This document shows, one piece after another, positions 1 through 11,980 of a stretch of DNA of 64,000 nucleotides; within the stretch, counting starts at the first letter, position 1, and each line of letters starts with the position of its first letter. Origin of the DNA: Acanthochlamys bracteata. Its lineage: Eukaryota > Streptophyta > Magnoliopsida > Pandanales > Velloziaceae. Location of the stretch: positions 7,363,524 to 7,427,523 of the forward strand of contig CM034132.1 of NCBI GenBank assembly GCA_019914995.1, written 5' to 3'. The position numbers and the translations under genes are program-made. The notes beneath the pieces are model-generated. The model was not told the origin of the DNA. It ran no database searches and saw only the letters and a program-made list of their open reading frames with translations.

Positions 1-2640
1 GTTAATAAATCAACAAGAAGATACAGAAAATTGTGAGTTCCAAAATAGGGTAATTGATTAAAAGGGAGACTACTATATGTAATTTCTTCCAATCTCCTTT
101 GAATGCATTGTCTATGAATGATTGTTTCATATATTTTTACTTCTATGGTGAGTGAAAGATCACTACATATGCCCGTTTGTCTCTTCTAGAGGTTTTTGTA
201 TAGCGGAGAATTTGCTGCTAGTTGAATGTATGATTCATGCAGAGATGTCACTATCAATTTAAATGAGCCCAAAATTAGTCAGTATCAAAAGTTCATAACT
301 CATTGAAGAGGCAAGGGTGGTTGTTTAGGAAATGGTCTTTATGTTAGCAATTCATTCGATGTCTAGATATTCTTTACTCGAGGAGATTTGATATGAAAAA
401 GCACATCCAGATTATTGATGTAACGAGTAGTTTCTAAAAGGACTACTATGAAGATGGTAATAATATCTTACGTGGGGGTACTTAATTAGGCAAAGTCATG
501 TTAGGGATTAATCACTTGGGAGCTATTAGGTTAGAAGGATAAGTTTCTTTCATGGAAATTTCCTTAAAAGAAGCATAGCGCCAAGCTAATAGGGTCTCAG
601 TTAGTTGGAATTGTTTAAATGTGTTTATATACATGACCTTGGCCTTGACAAAATGGCTTGTAAAAGTATGAAGTTTGAAAATTTTCAACCTCTTATATAA
701 AATTATCATAATCTCAAGTCTCTCAAGAAAGAACTAAGGATATTGAAGTTGTTCCAAAAATAATAATTCTTAAGAGTGTCAACTTGTACTAGAAAGTGCT
801 AATTTGGTTTCTTAATTTTTGAAGTACGTGTTACTTGAGCTAGAGGCACAATTTTCTTGTATTTATAAGAGCCACGCTTGCAATCTAAAGCTAATTTCTG
901 TTAGGAGAAAAGATCCAATAATGATGCAATGTTATATATTTATTTTGACTAGTATTGGACTAAACCGAAGTCAAAGTTAGGGTCTAAGTAAGATTTATGC
1001 TTGCTCTAACTTAGTTAGCATAACCCAAAGTCAATTGAAAACAATACGTCCATAATTTTCAAAAAACTTCACAAATCTCTATTAGATAATCAAGGGAAGG
1101 CTTTGCAATTTCAAGTAATAATATAGTCTCAGTAAACATTGAAAACCCTTTACCAAAAGAAATCATAAACATAAACCTAAGCAATGTTTATACAATAGCT
1201 ACTCTTTGTAATATATCTCAAATCGATAGCAATAATAAATAAACAACTGGCTATCAATAACTGATAACTTATGAACTAGTAATAAAAAATACAGCCCCTC
1301 GAGTGGTACGGAGCCAATCAAAAAAGATATGATACACACGAACATACTATCATCTCTTCACTCTGATTCACAATAACAAGGTTCAATCCAGCTCAACCCT
1401 ACATTTCTAGAGAGGCCAAAGGAAAGAAAATGATGAATCCAATCTCAATGAAGTGCAAAATTAGAATGCTTAATTTAAGATTTATGTTCATTACCTTATC
1501 GTTATATTATCATATCTCTATACGTAGTAAATGCAACGATGGATAGGATCAAATTTCGTTAAGTCTCAAACTTAATAGTCTGACCTAGATTGGCCTGTCT
1601 AGGTTGACTTGAAAATCGTCGACCCGACGCCTCAATTAGTCTGGGTCTATGAATAACCAACACATACAGTTGACCTGAATTAATCCAGGTTGACGCGGGC
1701 GATTTCCGAGTTGACCCATCAACCAGTTTAACATGTCGACCCGAAACATCTAAAAGATAAAAAAGGAAAGATAGAAAGTTACTCTGATCTTCTTCGGCTC
1801 GAAACTTCTCTCTTGCCGGCACAAAGTGTTAAAAGCAACTGGCTGTTACATCATTTTGCAAAATTAGTGGGAATCTAGCATCATCTCAACCAACAAACCA
1901 AGCAATCTCATCTTGACCAACCATCATCAATGGAAATCAAGACATTTCTTTCATCACCCAGCATCAAGCCATTACCCAACCAAACAATCTCATCTCAAAC
2001 ACAAATTCTGATTTGATTCATTGAGAATCATAGTTAAGAAAAAAATAAAGTATAGAAATTTATCTTTCTTGCCACAAAACAATTCGACAAATGATAAAGA
2101 AAGTTCGAGAATAATCAAAGTTTAAGGTAGACATTCCTTATTGCTTAACGATAAATGGTTCGCTAAATCACATACATACAGCAAGAATTGCAATATTAGG
2201 CTACTAAATGGAACAAAATAGAATCACTAAATTAGCATTTAGCAAATTAAAAAAATCAAATCACCAATATTTCGAGACAAAAAAAAGAAAGAAAAAAGAA
2301 GCTTTAGAGATTCTAACGCCATTCATCGTTATCACGCCATCATCGGTCTCTGCATTAAAAGCCAGCGCCACCACAGCGGCGTCGGTGTAGAGAAAGCATA
2401 AGGGAGAAGGCGGCAAAGGTGGCACAATGAAGATGGATACTTCACAGCTGCTGCGGCAACGGCGATCACGATAGTGATGAGATTTGATTGATTAGATTTT
2501 TGCTGGTAGTTATGAAAATGGTTATCGGTTGATGGTTTAGATGGGTGAAAAAAGGAGATGTTGGTGGGTTTTCCATGCATCAATCTCAAAAGCTACCAAA
2601 TAATATTGAGCTTCCTTAAGGTTCACGAGGAGGTCGACTT
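1..2640. other. Intergenic, unclassified
   Basis: I find no supportable gene here. Short open frames lack codon bias, domains or splice context. A GC-richer patch at about 2320-2440 resembles the GC-rich leaders found near starts of long plant LTRs or in 5' UTRs, but nothing fixes its identity. The patch at 1560-1800 is rich in gtcgac/gacccg words without clear boundaries. Confidence 0.5.
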
Positions 2641-5600
2641 CATTTAAAATTTGGTTTCTTTAGTAGGTCGTTTTAAACAAACTTAGCAAATCCACGGCGA
2701 CATTCCGGACAAGTTTTTGGATTGATACTCGAGTAGGGTTTAATAACTATGGTCCCGAATTGTCCCATACTAGCTCAGTTTTTAAGATGGAAGATACGAT
2801 AAGAATGAAGTGTAATACACCACTTCATTTCGTATGTCAGGAGTTTATATTATGCTGATTCTCTATCCTTATAATATAGAATCATACTAATGTAGTTAGT
2901 ATACCTCTATCCCGACGAAAGACAATTTAAGCATACATGCACTTAAACTTATGTTATATACAAGTCTACATGCTTATTTATGTATGTTGATACACATAGC
3001 CTAAATCTAGGTAATCGCTTATATGCATATTATAGATATATAACACCATTAGGGAGTCAAATTTTAAAACACTAGTGAGACCACGTCTCTAACTTGTATG
3101 ACTCCTCGATTCTCATGCATCTACATGCATAAATCAAATTTCATTTCACTAAATATCCACACAAGCATGCAACTTTATTCGAATGCACAATATACACCAG
3201 ACAATCATAGTGATATAATATATGTGATCGAGTGAGACTGCATCTCTAACTTATATCTCCATCATCTATGTGCACTCATACATAAATGAGTATATCAAAT
3301 ACATAAATTATGTCTTTGGAATGCTTATATTTATGCTAATGCTTGTCATAGTTATATAACATATCTACACACATAAAACATACATACAAACATACATAAA
3401 TTATACATTTATATATGTCGGCAGGTCAAGATACTAATATAGCGAGATTTAGTCTTCGACTATCAAATCCGCCTCCAATACAAATAGATCTGATAGATCT
3501 CATAGAGGCTGAGCCTCCAAAGTACACGAATTCTGACGAGGCTATCAAATATAGTTTATAGCCTTAGGTAGGTACCACCCCATACCCACTGAATTCCAAA
3601 ATTCATCCCATGATCTTTCGCTTCCCTCAGTGCAGTGTAAGGATCCACACATATTCAAGCAAAATATGTATATGTGGTGATTTATAAACATTGTAAAATT
3701 TATTTAGCATAACTATGTGTTCATGTGGCAAATGTAGCAGTAGTGTATGATTGCTCTTAAAACAAATATAATAAAAAGTACAGTAATATAATACAAACCA
3801 TTCTCAAATCATGCGTCGTAAACCATGCTGTTATTTCTCCATAACACTAGTCTATGATGTCTTGATTGTATATGTATAGCTATGCATTGCGTAATCAACT
3901 TATATGCTTAATAAATAATGTCGTTAGATCTTATGAAATGTTAGCATGCTCTTGCGACTTATTTTCATGCTTTTATGCAGGAATGCATTACACAAGTATA
4001 AACCTTATGTATTACATCTAACAGTTTAGAATACATAGTCAACTCATGCTATTAGGTTTTCTAACTCTAGCATGTAATCATGCATAAGTAGAAACTTGAC
4101 ACAATATGGTAACCCATTTAGTACTAACATACTTTTGCGTATCCTTAAACATAAACTCCTATGCAAGCATGCAATATATATGCACTATAACATGAGCAAC
4201 CAATCGTAATGCATAAATAGTGGCAAGATGTGTTAGGAATCCAAAGCAGATGTTATTTGTAACGAAAATACCTAAAAGTAATCTAAGAATTAAAGGTACA
4301 GTAACCCTCACCTGGTTTCTATGCATTCTCCTAAGAAGACACGTGTATGAAATGAAGCTTTTCCAAAATGAAAAGTATTTTAAAAACTCTTTGGAGAAAC
4401 GAGCTTGACGTTTTTGACTTAAAAAAATAATAAAATTGTACATATAAAAATTGTGTGACATATAAATTTTTATATTTTTGGAAAATGTGAGTGCTTATTT
4501 GGAAGATAAGCACTTTCAAAGCAATGCCAACCGTTTTGTAAGTCCATAAAGCCACATCACTTGACTTAATTGCTCGTCAAAATCCTATGCAGATAAATAC
4601 TATTACCACCTAATAAGCGGAATTCAAATCACAATCCCTAATACATATCCAAAATCACACTTAACTGAAATTGGCGCTAAGGCACAATCGAATCCAGGTT
4701 TCGATTATTAACCATTAAATCTATAATCAACAACTCAAAAACAATCTGAGTAGTGATAGGGCTAGCGGGTGAGGAAGACTTCCCGAATTAAAAAAAACAA
4801 TCCGAATCCAAAACTGTATTGTATCACAACGATGAATTTCTCGATTATGATCCTAAACAACCCCTAGGATAAAAGGGATTACTTGGTGGCTAATAGGAAA
4901 TTCAAAGGACAAAGAGAGCACCAAGACTCACCTAGGATATTGGCCTCACGGCTCCTCGCACTCTGACGAAATCTTTGGTTCCAACTAGAAGGAAAAATAA
5001 AATGGTGGAAAGAAGCAACAACAGTAGCAGAGTTCAACAGAGGAGACGGTTAAGCTAGATAGAGTCGTTGGCAGCTGGAATTTATTGAACAACCATCGTG
5101 ATGATGAAATCATGTGTTCGCTCGTCCGATCAGAAATTTAGCTCAATTTGCCGCAGAAAGGACAATAAGAAGGCAACGAGAGAATGTTGCAGCTAGGCGC
5201 ACGGCCAGATTCCCAACTGAAGAACTAGCAAAATTAGGGTTTTGCCGTGATCGTGACCAGTACGTCTAGTCTCCCCTAAGTGATGGCAAGGATAGCGGCA
5301 ACCAAGCAAGCAAGAAGAAAGATAGAAATAGAGTAGAGATGGTTGGAAGCGAGGGAAGGAAAATCGCATGCGGTATAGTGAAGGCAAGTTGGGCTTGGTC
5401 GAGCAAAGAAGGGAAAAAAGTAAAGAAAATGAAAATAATCCAAGAAAAATAAGATAAGAGAAAGAAAGAAAGAAAAATTAAAATTTGGAATACATATAGT
5501 TCGTATTCGGCTTGCACTAGGATGCAAATAGTTCAACAAGATGGTCCAAAATACTTAAGTTTGGGATTCAAATAGTCGGCACGAATTAAGTCACAACCAC

Positions 5601-5650
5601 TAGACAAAGTTGATTGGCGCTTGCACACAAGACCAGCCTTACCAGTCATA
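2641..5650 (-). mobile_element. Diverged long-LTR-like block, minus orientation
   Basis: Read on the minus strand this block resembles the solo LTR at 21.08-24.13 kb. Both contain a repeated word of the form GTTrGAGAyryrGTCTCAyT (minus strand at about 3077-3107 and 3224-3260; plus strand at about 23170-23200). Both also carry tgcatgcat-rich stretches and a GC-richer, CT-rich gene-like patch near the presumed 5' end (4.9-5.4 kb here). I found no TG...CA termini or target duplication, so the ends are approximate. It could be a decayed solo LTR or one end of a larger lost element. It shows no protein-coding domain. Confidence 0.4.
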
Positions 5651-5990
5651 TCAATAACTGAATATAGTTAGTCCACACACTACTCGACCCAATAATAAAA
5701 AATTCTACTTGTCTAAAATTATCCGAAACAAAAATCCGAAATATCACAATATTTTTCTTATCTTATACAATATTTTCAAACTTCAAAAGAACAGCTTAAT
5801 AATTAAAGATTCTTCTTTTGACCAACACTTCTGTAAAACTAAATGCAAAAGTTTCTCGCTAGTGTTTTCATCACCAAAGTGACTTCTCACATTTTCCAGT
5901 TTCCATGCAACTAGACACACCCGAAAGAGTAAAACAAGACTTCAGAAGATTGGCTTTTTTACTTCTTGTTAGTTTCAAGCCTGTGCATAG

Positions 5991-6472
5991 TGTCATAGAA
6001 CTAAAATTTTACCTTGATCCGTGCGGTTTTTAGTCACACTTCTTATGGTTAAGTAAGCATTTACCCAAGAGAGCTATAAAAAATAGCTAAAGATTTTGTG
6101 TCAAAAGAGGCTTAAAAGAAGAGATAAATATTTGCAAGAGAGAGCTTTTGGGAAGAAAGATTTGTATTAGTTTGATTGATTACTACTCTTACTTGATGCC
6201 CCCAAATGAGGGCTCATCCCTCTATTCATAGCTACTTCATCTCCTCAATCGACGGTGAAAATTATTTTGATCGGATGGTGGAGAATACATGGTCAGTCCG
6301 AAAAGTTTTAAATAATATCTAGACAAAGTATCTCCACCTTCATAGTATCTTATATAATAAAAAATATCTAAATTATCTAGAGTATTCTAAACTACTATAG
6401 AGAAATCTACACAAGATCCATCTTAGAAAAAAAGAGGTAAGAAAAAATGCCATAATGAGGCATACCGTGACA
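5991..6472 (-). repeat. 3' LTR of the older gypsy element
   Basis: It starts TGTCATAG and ends ATACCGTGACA on the plus strand, giving TG...CA termini. It aligns along its whole length with 11012-11494. Confidence 0.85.
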
Positions 6473-9400
6473 TTCCCTTCACCTATACCATGATGTACTC
6501 AGCGCGGCGAGATACTTTGGCAGAATTATCAAATTTTTGGTTAAAATTGCCATAAGTTGAGTTCATGCTCCCAACTTGCCTCACTATCCGGTTGTCCATT
6601 CTATCTTACCAGGTATTCCGTATAGCTTGGATGGGAACCACGTCGTGGAATAACTCGATAATTTTCTCCACATCTCGTTTTTGTGAAGTGGTGATGGAGG
6701 TGGGAGCTCTTAAGGATTCATTCCTAGTTGGATCCTCTTTATTGGCATGGTATGACTTCAACAGGCTAACATAAAATATTGGATGAATTTCTAAATTTGA
6801 ACTTATTTGGTAAGCCATTTTACCGATTCTCTTTTCAATGGGGAATGGTCCTTCATATCTCCGTATAAGACCCTTATGTAATTTTTGTAAATGATGAAAT
6901 GTGCGAGCTTGATGGTGAAGGAGTTTACTATAACTAAGTCTCCTTTATTGAATTCTTGGTGCCTCGTTTATGGTCTGCCCATTTCTTCATCTTCCTTGTC
7001 ATCTCTGCCAAATAGGATCGAGCAAGTTCCGATTTTTTTTGCTAGCCTTTGGCAAACTTGTATACTGATGGAATCTTTCCCTTGTAATCGGTCGCAATTG
7101 TGTGTGGAGTAATTCGTTGTTGTCTTAGGACCAAGTCAAATAGACTAGTCACAGTTGACTCGTTTTTTTGTAAGTTATATGAGAATTGGATGATATCTAG
7201 CAATTTCACCTAATCTCGTTAGTTGGCACTTACGTAATGCCTCAAGTATACCTAGTATAAGGCATTGACCCTTTAGTTTGGCCATCGGTTTTCGGGTGAA
7301 AGCTAGTGGAGAAGTTGAGCCCGGACCCTAATATCTTGAATAACTCTGTTCAAAATCTTTCAGTGAATCCGGTGTCACGATCGCTTACGATGATTTGTGA
7401 AATTTCCCAATACTTTACCACATACCGAAAGAATAGTCGTGCTGTATTTTCAGTATTGAATTTGGTTGGTACGGGGATGAATACTCCATATTTGCCTGAA
7501 GCAACTCACCACGATCATAATATTGTCACATCCCTCTGATTTTGGCAATCCCACAATGAAGTCCATAAAGACACTTTTCCATGATCTCTCGGGAATGGGC
7601 AAAGGTTCCAATAGACCTTCTGGACAACACTGATCTATCTTGTCTTGTTGGCATACAAGATAAGTCTTCACATAGAGCTCAATATCATCCCTCATTTGTT
7701 GCCAATAGTATGCATCTTCTACAAGGGCTATTCTTCGATGCATACTTAGGTGTCCTGCCCATTTGGAGTCATGGCATTCCTTAATAATCTCCTTCCTCAA
7801 GCCTCCTCATTTTGGTACATATAAGCGCCCTCCTTTGGTAGTGAGATCTTGCCTTATCTTGCAAGTTCTTTTAATTGCTTGGCTTGTGGGTCGTGCTTTA
7901 TTCCTTCCTTAATGTGCTCTACCAAAGGAAATAGTGATTGGGTAATGCAGCTAATTCGGCTATCCTGCTCAACGCGTCGGCTACCAAGTTAGCCCTTCCA
8001 AGCTTATATTTTATGGTGAAGTCGAACTCTACTAGAAACTTGTGCCACCTCGTGTGCTTAGGAGATAGCTTCTTTGGTTGAGGAAGTAGCTGATTACCAC
8101 ATTATCTGTCTTGATAACAAACTTAGAGCCCAGCAAGTAATGTCTGGAAGTTCTCAAACAGTGCACCACTGCAGTCATTTTCTTTTTTTGGACCGTGTAG
8201 CGATGCTCGGTGTTGTTGAGCTTTCGGCTCTCATAGATAATTGAATGACCATCTATCTTGTACTAACACACCACCAATTGCAAAATCAGAAGCATCTGTA
8301 TGTACCTCATAGCTCTTGGTGTGATCTGGAAGAGCCAACACGGGTTCTTCCATCATAGCCTTGTTTAGTGGTTCAAATTCTTCTTGACATTTTGTGTTCT
8401 AATCTCATGTACGATTCTTCTTGAGAGATAGGTCAGTGGGGCTACTATGAAGGAGTAACTTTTGATGGCCTATAATAATTGGCTAAACCTAAGAAGGTCT
8501 CAACTCTAGCACCTTCTTTGGGGGTTCCCAATCTTAGATTGCTTTTACTTTGGCCTTGTCCATATGAAGACATGCCCCAAGAATGCAACTTCCTATTGAG
8601 CAATATCACATTTTTCTTTTTTCTCATATAACTCATTCTTCCTTAGGACTTGAAAGACTTGGCGTAGGTGTTGGACATGTTTTTATAGCATCTTACTATA
8701 CACTACCATATCATCCAAATATATTATGACAAACCGATCCAAAAATCTTTGGAAGATTTTATTCATAAGTGTGCAAAAGGTGGTCATGACGTTTGTTAAT
8801 TAAAAGGGCATAATCAAAATTTTGAATGAGCCATACCTGATGATATTGTTTTGTCTCATCTTTTTTGGCAATCTTTACTTGATAGTAGCTCCATCTCAAG
8901 TCTAGTTTTGAGGATCAACATGCATCTCTCAATTGATCAAATAGATCGGCTATCAATGAGATTGGATATTTGTTTTTTATTGTGATCTTATTGAGCGCCA
9001 GATAATTTACACATAATCGAAGAGACCTGTTATGCTTCTTCAGGAACAGTACGTGTGCGCCTTAAGGAGCCTTTGACGACTAGATGTATCCTGCATCCAA
9101 TAATTCTTTTAATTGTCGTCTCAACTCATATAGTTTCGGGGGAGCCATCCGATAAGTACAACAGCATGGGCTTTGTGCTAGATTCTAACACAATGTGGTG
9201 GTCTATCTCACTTTTTGGTGGCAAATTTTTGGACAACTCCAGTGGCATATCATCCTTGAACTCTTCAGAATCTTATGAATTTTTCTTGATAGCTCATCCG
9301 AGTGGGTAGGCTCTTTCTCCTTAAGTGCGGATATGAAGATAGATTGTGCCTTTTTTTACGCTCTTCCAAAGTTGCATAGCGGATATGTTTTTTATTTGGA

Positions 9401-11000
9401 GGCTTATTTCTCATGATAAAGGTACCCTGCAGGTGTTCTCCTCCTCCAAAATATACATAGTATTGGCAAAGAGGATAGATACGGTCTTTACACGATCTAT
9501 AAACTCAATACTAAAAATTATAGGATAATAATCTATGGCACAATACAAAAGTCCACAAAAACAGACCACTCACCTAGGCAAGCCTACACTTCACGAGCAA
9601 CATCCAAAACTGATTTCACTCGGAGTTAACCGCCTTAAGCCATCCTTGCCCCTTCTCATATCGGATGCAGAGCTTTTTAACCTCTTTTTCCTCGAAAAGT
9701 TGTGGATAGCTCCGGTGTCTACCAAGGCGCAGACCTTGTGTCCACCGACTTTGGTCATCATATATAGTCGCCCATTCTCCTCGCATTTCGGTATCTTGAC
9801 TTTAGCTTTGACGGCATTAAGGGTCCAGAAAGGAGCCCATCTTTGTTTTCTCATGTTACTATTGTGGTATCTCACTTGACTCGATCAATGCTGAAAGCAT
9901 TACTTCGTTTAGAACACTCTCTTGCCATATGAGGAACATCACAAAAAAAACAATTCAAAGGTGACATTCCGCTACGGTTGGCCCCTTGACTTTTGCTAGA
10001 GCCTGCCTTAGACTTGATTGGGTCAAATTGCATCCTTGATATGGTGGGTGTCTCCCCCACCTTTACCCTTAAGTTTTTTTGAGGCTTGCTCTTTTCGGGT
10101 TTCTTGAACTCGATTAGGGACTCGGCTATAGCGATGATAGAGTTGAGGCCTTGGAGCCCCCTTGTTTGAATTTCCAACCTAACCCATATTTGTAATCTAT
10201 CCACGAAGATGGAAATAGCCTCATTGTCTAGTAAGTCAAGGATCTCCTATATCAATTCTAAAAATTCTTTAACGTAGTCTCTAATGCTGCTTTCTGTGTT
10301 AAGCGCCAAAGTTTGGCAGAGTTTATTCTCAGCATTCTCCGGATAGAACTGCCGCTTGAGTTCTCTTTTGAACTTATCCCATATGGCAATGGTGCAAGCG
10401 CCTTATTAATCTCACCATGCCTCATTCTCCACCATACCATTGCTGTATTCTCGAGATAAAGGGTGACATAGTCAACTTGTCAGCATCCCCATGATGTTAG
10501 CGATCCTGAAGAGTTGCTCCAAACTCCACAGAAAATTATCAATTTTTTTGTGTTCCTTACCCCCTTATAAGTCTTGGGTTTGGAAATTTCTATTTTCATA
10601 GAAGTTGATGTTGAGTATATAGCAGCAACTCCCCCTTGTGTAATCGCTATATTGCAAAGGGTCCTTTGATGTCCCTTAGCTCAGTATCCAATCTTACGAC
10701 CTTTTCTCTAAGGGTCGTAATATCCGTCCTAAGAGCATCAATATCACCAAGGAGAGTCTTTCAGAGCCTTATCTTGGTTTGAGCAAGTGTCAGTCACTAA
10801 GTTCAAAACACCTTGCATTTCTCTGCAAAGCTCTTCTCGTCCCTTCTCAAACTTCTCAAACTGATCCATCCTATCGGCAATGACAAGCTCCACCTTGGCA
10901 GACCTTGTTTGGTGCCCTCGGAAGCTCTCCTTTTCAATTCTCGTCCCTCGAAGATGGTAACGTTGCTACCACTAACCATCTTCCTAGTCAAACTTTATCT

Positions 11001-11009
11001 ATGATACCA
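11001..11009 (-). other. Primer-binding site of the older gypsy element
   Basis: On the minus strand TGGTATCAT follows the 5' LTR after two bases. It matches the start of the tRNA-iMet-complementary site TGGTATCAGAGC used by many plant LTR elements, and it fixes the orientation as minus. Confidence 0.7.
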
Positions 11010-11011
11010 CT

Positions 11012-11494
11012 TGTTATAAGCTTGAAAGTTTACCTTAATCCGTGCAGCACTTAGTCACACTTCTTATGACTATGTCAGTATTTACACAAAAGAGTTATAA
11101 AAGATATCTAAAAATTTTGTGGTAAAAAAACTTAAGAGAAAAGATGAACGCTTACAAAAAAGAAAAGCTTTTGAAAAAAAACTTTGTATTATTTTACTTG
11201 ATCACAACTCTTAATTGATGCCCTCAAAGGAAAGCTCATTCTCCTATTTATAACTTCTATAGATCCTCAACAGACGATAAAAATTGATTTTGATAGACAA
11301 TAAAAAATACATGTTCTGAAAAATTCTTACATAATATCTATACAAATATCTCCACTTTCATAATATCTTACATAGTCAAACATATCTATATTATCTAGAG
11401 TATTCTAAACTACTATAGGAAAAACTACACAACCCATTACCCATCCTAGGCAAAAATAGGTAAAAAAAATGTCATAATGAAACATATCGTGACA
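11012..11494 (-). repeat. 5' LTR of the older gypsy element
   Basis: It starts TGTTATAAG and ends CATATCGTGACA on the plus strand. It pairs with 5991-6472 with many scattered differences. Confidence 0.85.
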
Positions 11495-11778
11495 ATAACT
11501 ACGGATGACAAATATGAATGTTAAAGCTAGACTTCAGCTGATTTACAAATCTTTCAACATTGCAAGCTATCAATATTGTAAATTACGTGAGCCTCCAGGT
11601 AAAAAGTTAATGGACCAATTAAGCGCTAAGCTAATAGCAATTTAGAGTTTGCAAAAGTACCTTGCATCTCAAGTTTTATGCTAACAACTAATCCTAACAG
11701 AAAACAATATGCTTGCATTTACATTTAAAAAAATATAAAAAGAAAACAAAAATAAAAAACAAAAAACATATGAATATT

Positions 11779-11980
11779 CTATATGCTTTTTGACATAAAC
11801 ACTTCATACAGAGTCGTCTTCCATGGCAGAACATTATGAACAAATGAGCGTGTTGATAATATCTGTACAGCTTCATGTACCAGGGAGAGACCAAACACCT
11901 GGGTGCAGAAGAAATTTGCAAATGTCCTAAATACCCAATCAAGCATCTCTTCGGTGAATATATGAACTTCTGTACATAAC
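11779..11980 (-). CDS. Terminal-exon-like ORF, unidentified protein
   Basis: On the minus strand a pyrimidine-rich tract ends in CAG at 11981-11983. An open frame of 66 codons follows to a TAG at 11779. The product begins LCTEVHIFTEEMLDWVF and ends LPWKTTLYEVFMSKSI. It has mixed hydrophobic and charged composition and looks more protein-like than the neighbouring chance frames. A possible upstream exon ends at a GTAAGT donor near 12333, but its phase does not fit this frame, so the two are not joined. I do not recognise the family. It may be the last exon of a host gene or a captured or abandoned gene piece, since it lies just outside the older gypsy element. No further exon to the right was established. 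Confidence 0.4.

Larger units (their letters stand above)
5991..11494 (-). mobile_element. Decayed Ty3/gypsy LTR retrotransposon
   Basis: Two LTRs of about 480 bp bound the element. The 5' LTR is on the right, so it reads on the minus strand. A primer-binding site resembling tRNA-iMet lies next to the 5' LTR. Gag territory is about 9.9-11.0 kb, with a CCHC-like zinc knuckle near 9.95 kb. The aspartic protease (DTG motif) is near 9.6-9.85 kb, reverse transcriptase about 8.4-9.1 kb, RNase H about 8.0-8.4 kb, the integrase zinc-binding region about 7.45-7.8 kb and the integrase C-terminal region (HP-F-VSLLK-type motif) about 6.6-6.85 kb. The coding region is clearly dead, with well over ten breaks. 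The LTRs agree at roughly four bases in five by eye, so it is old, probably more than 10 million years under usual plant rates. No matching target duplication is visible at these ends. Confidence 0.9.
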
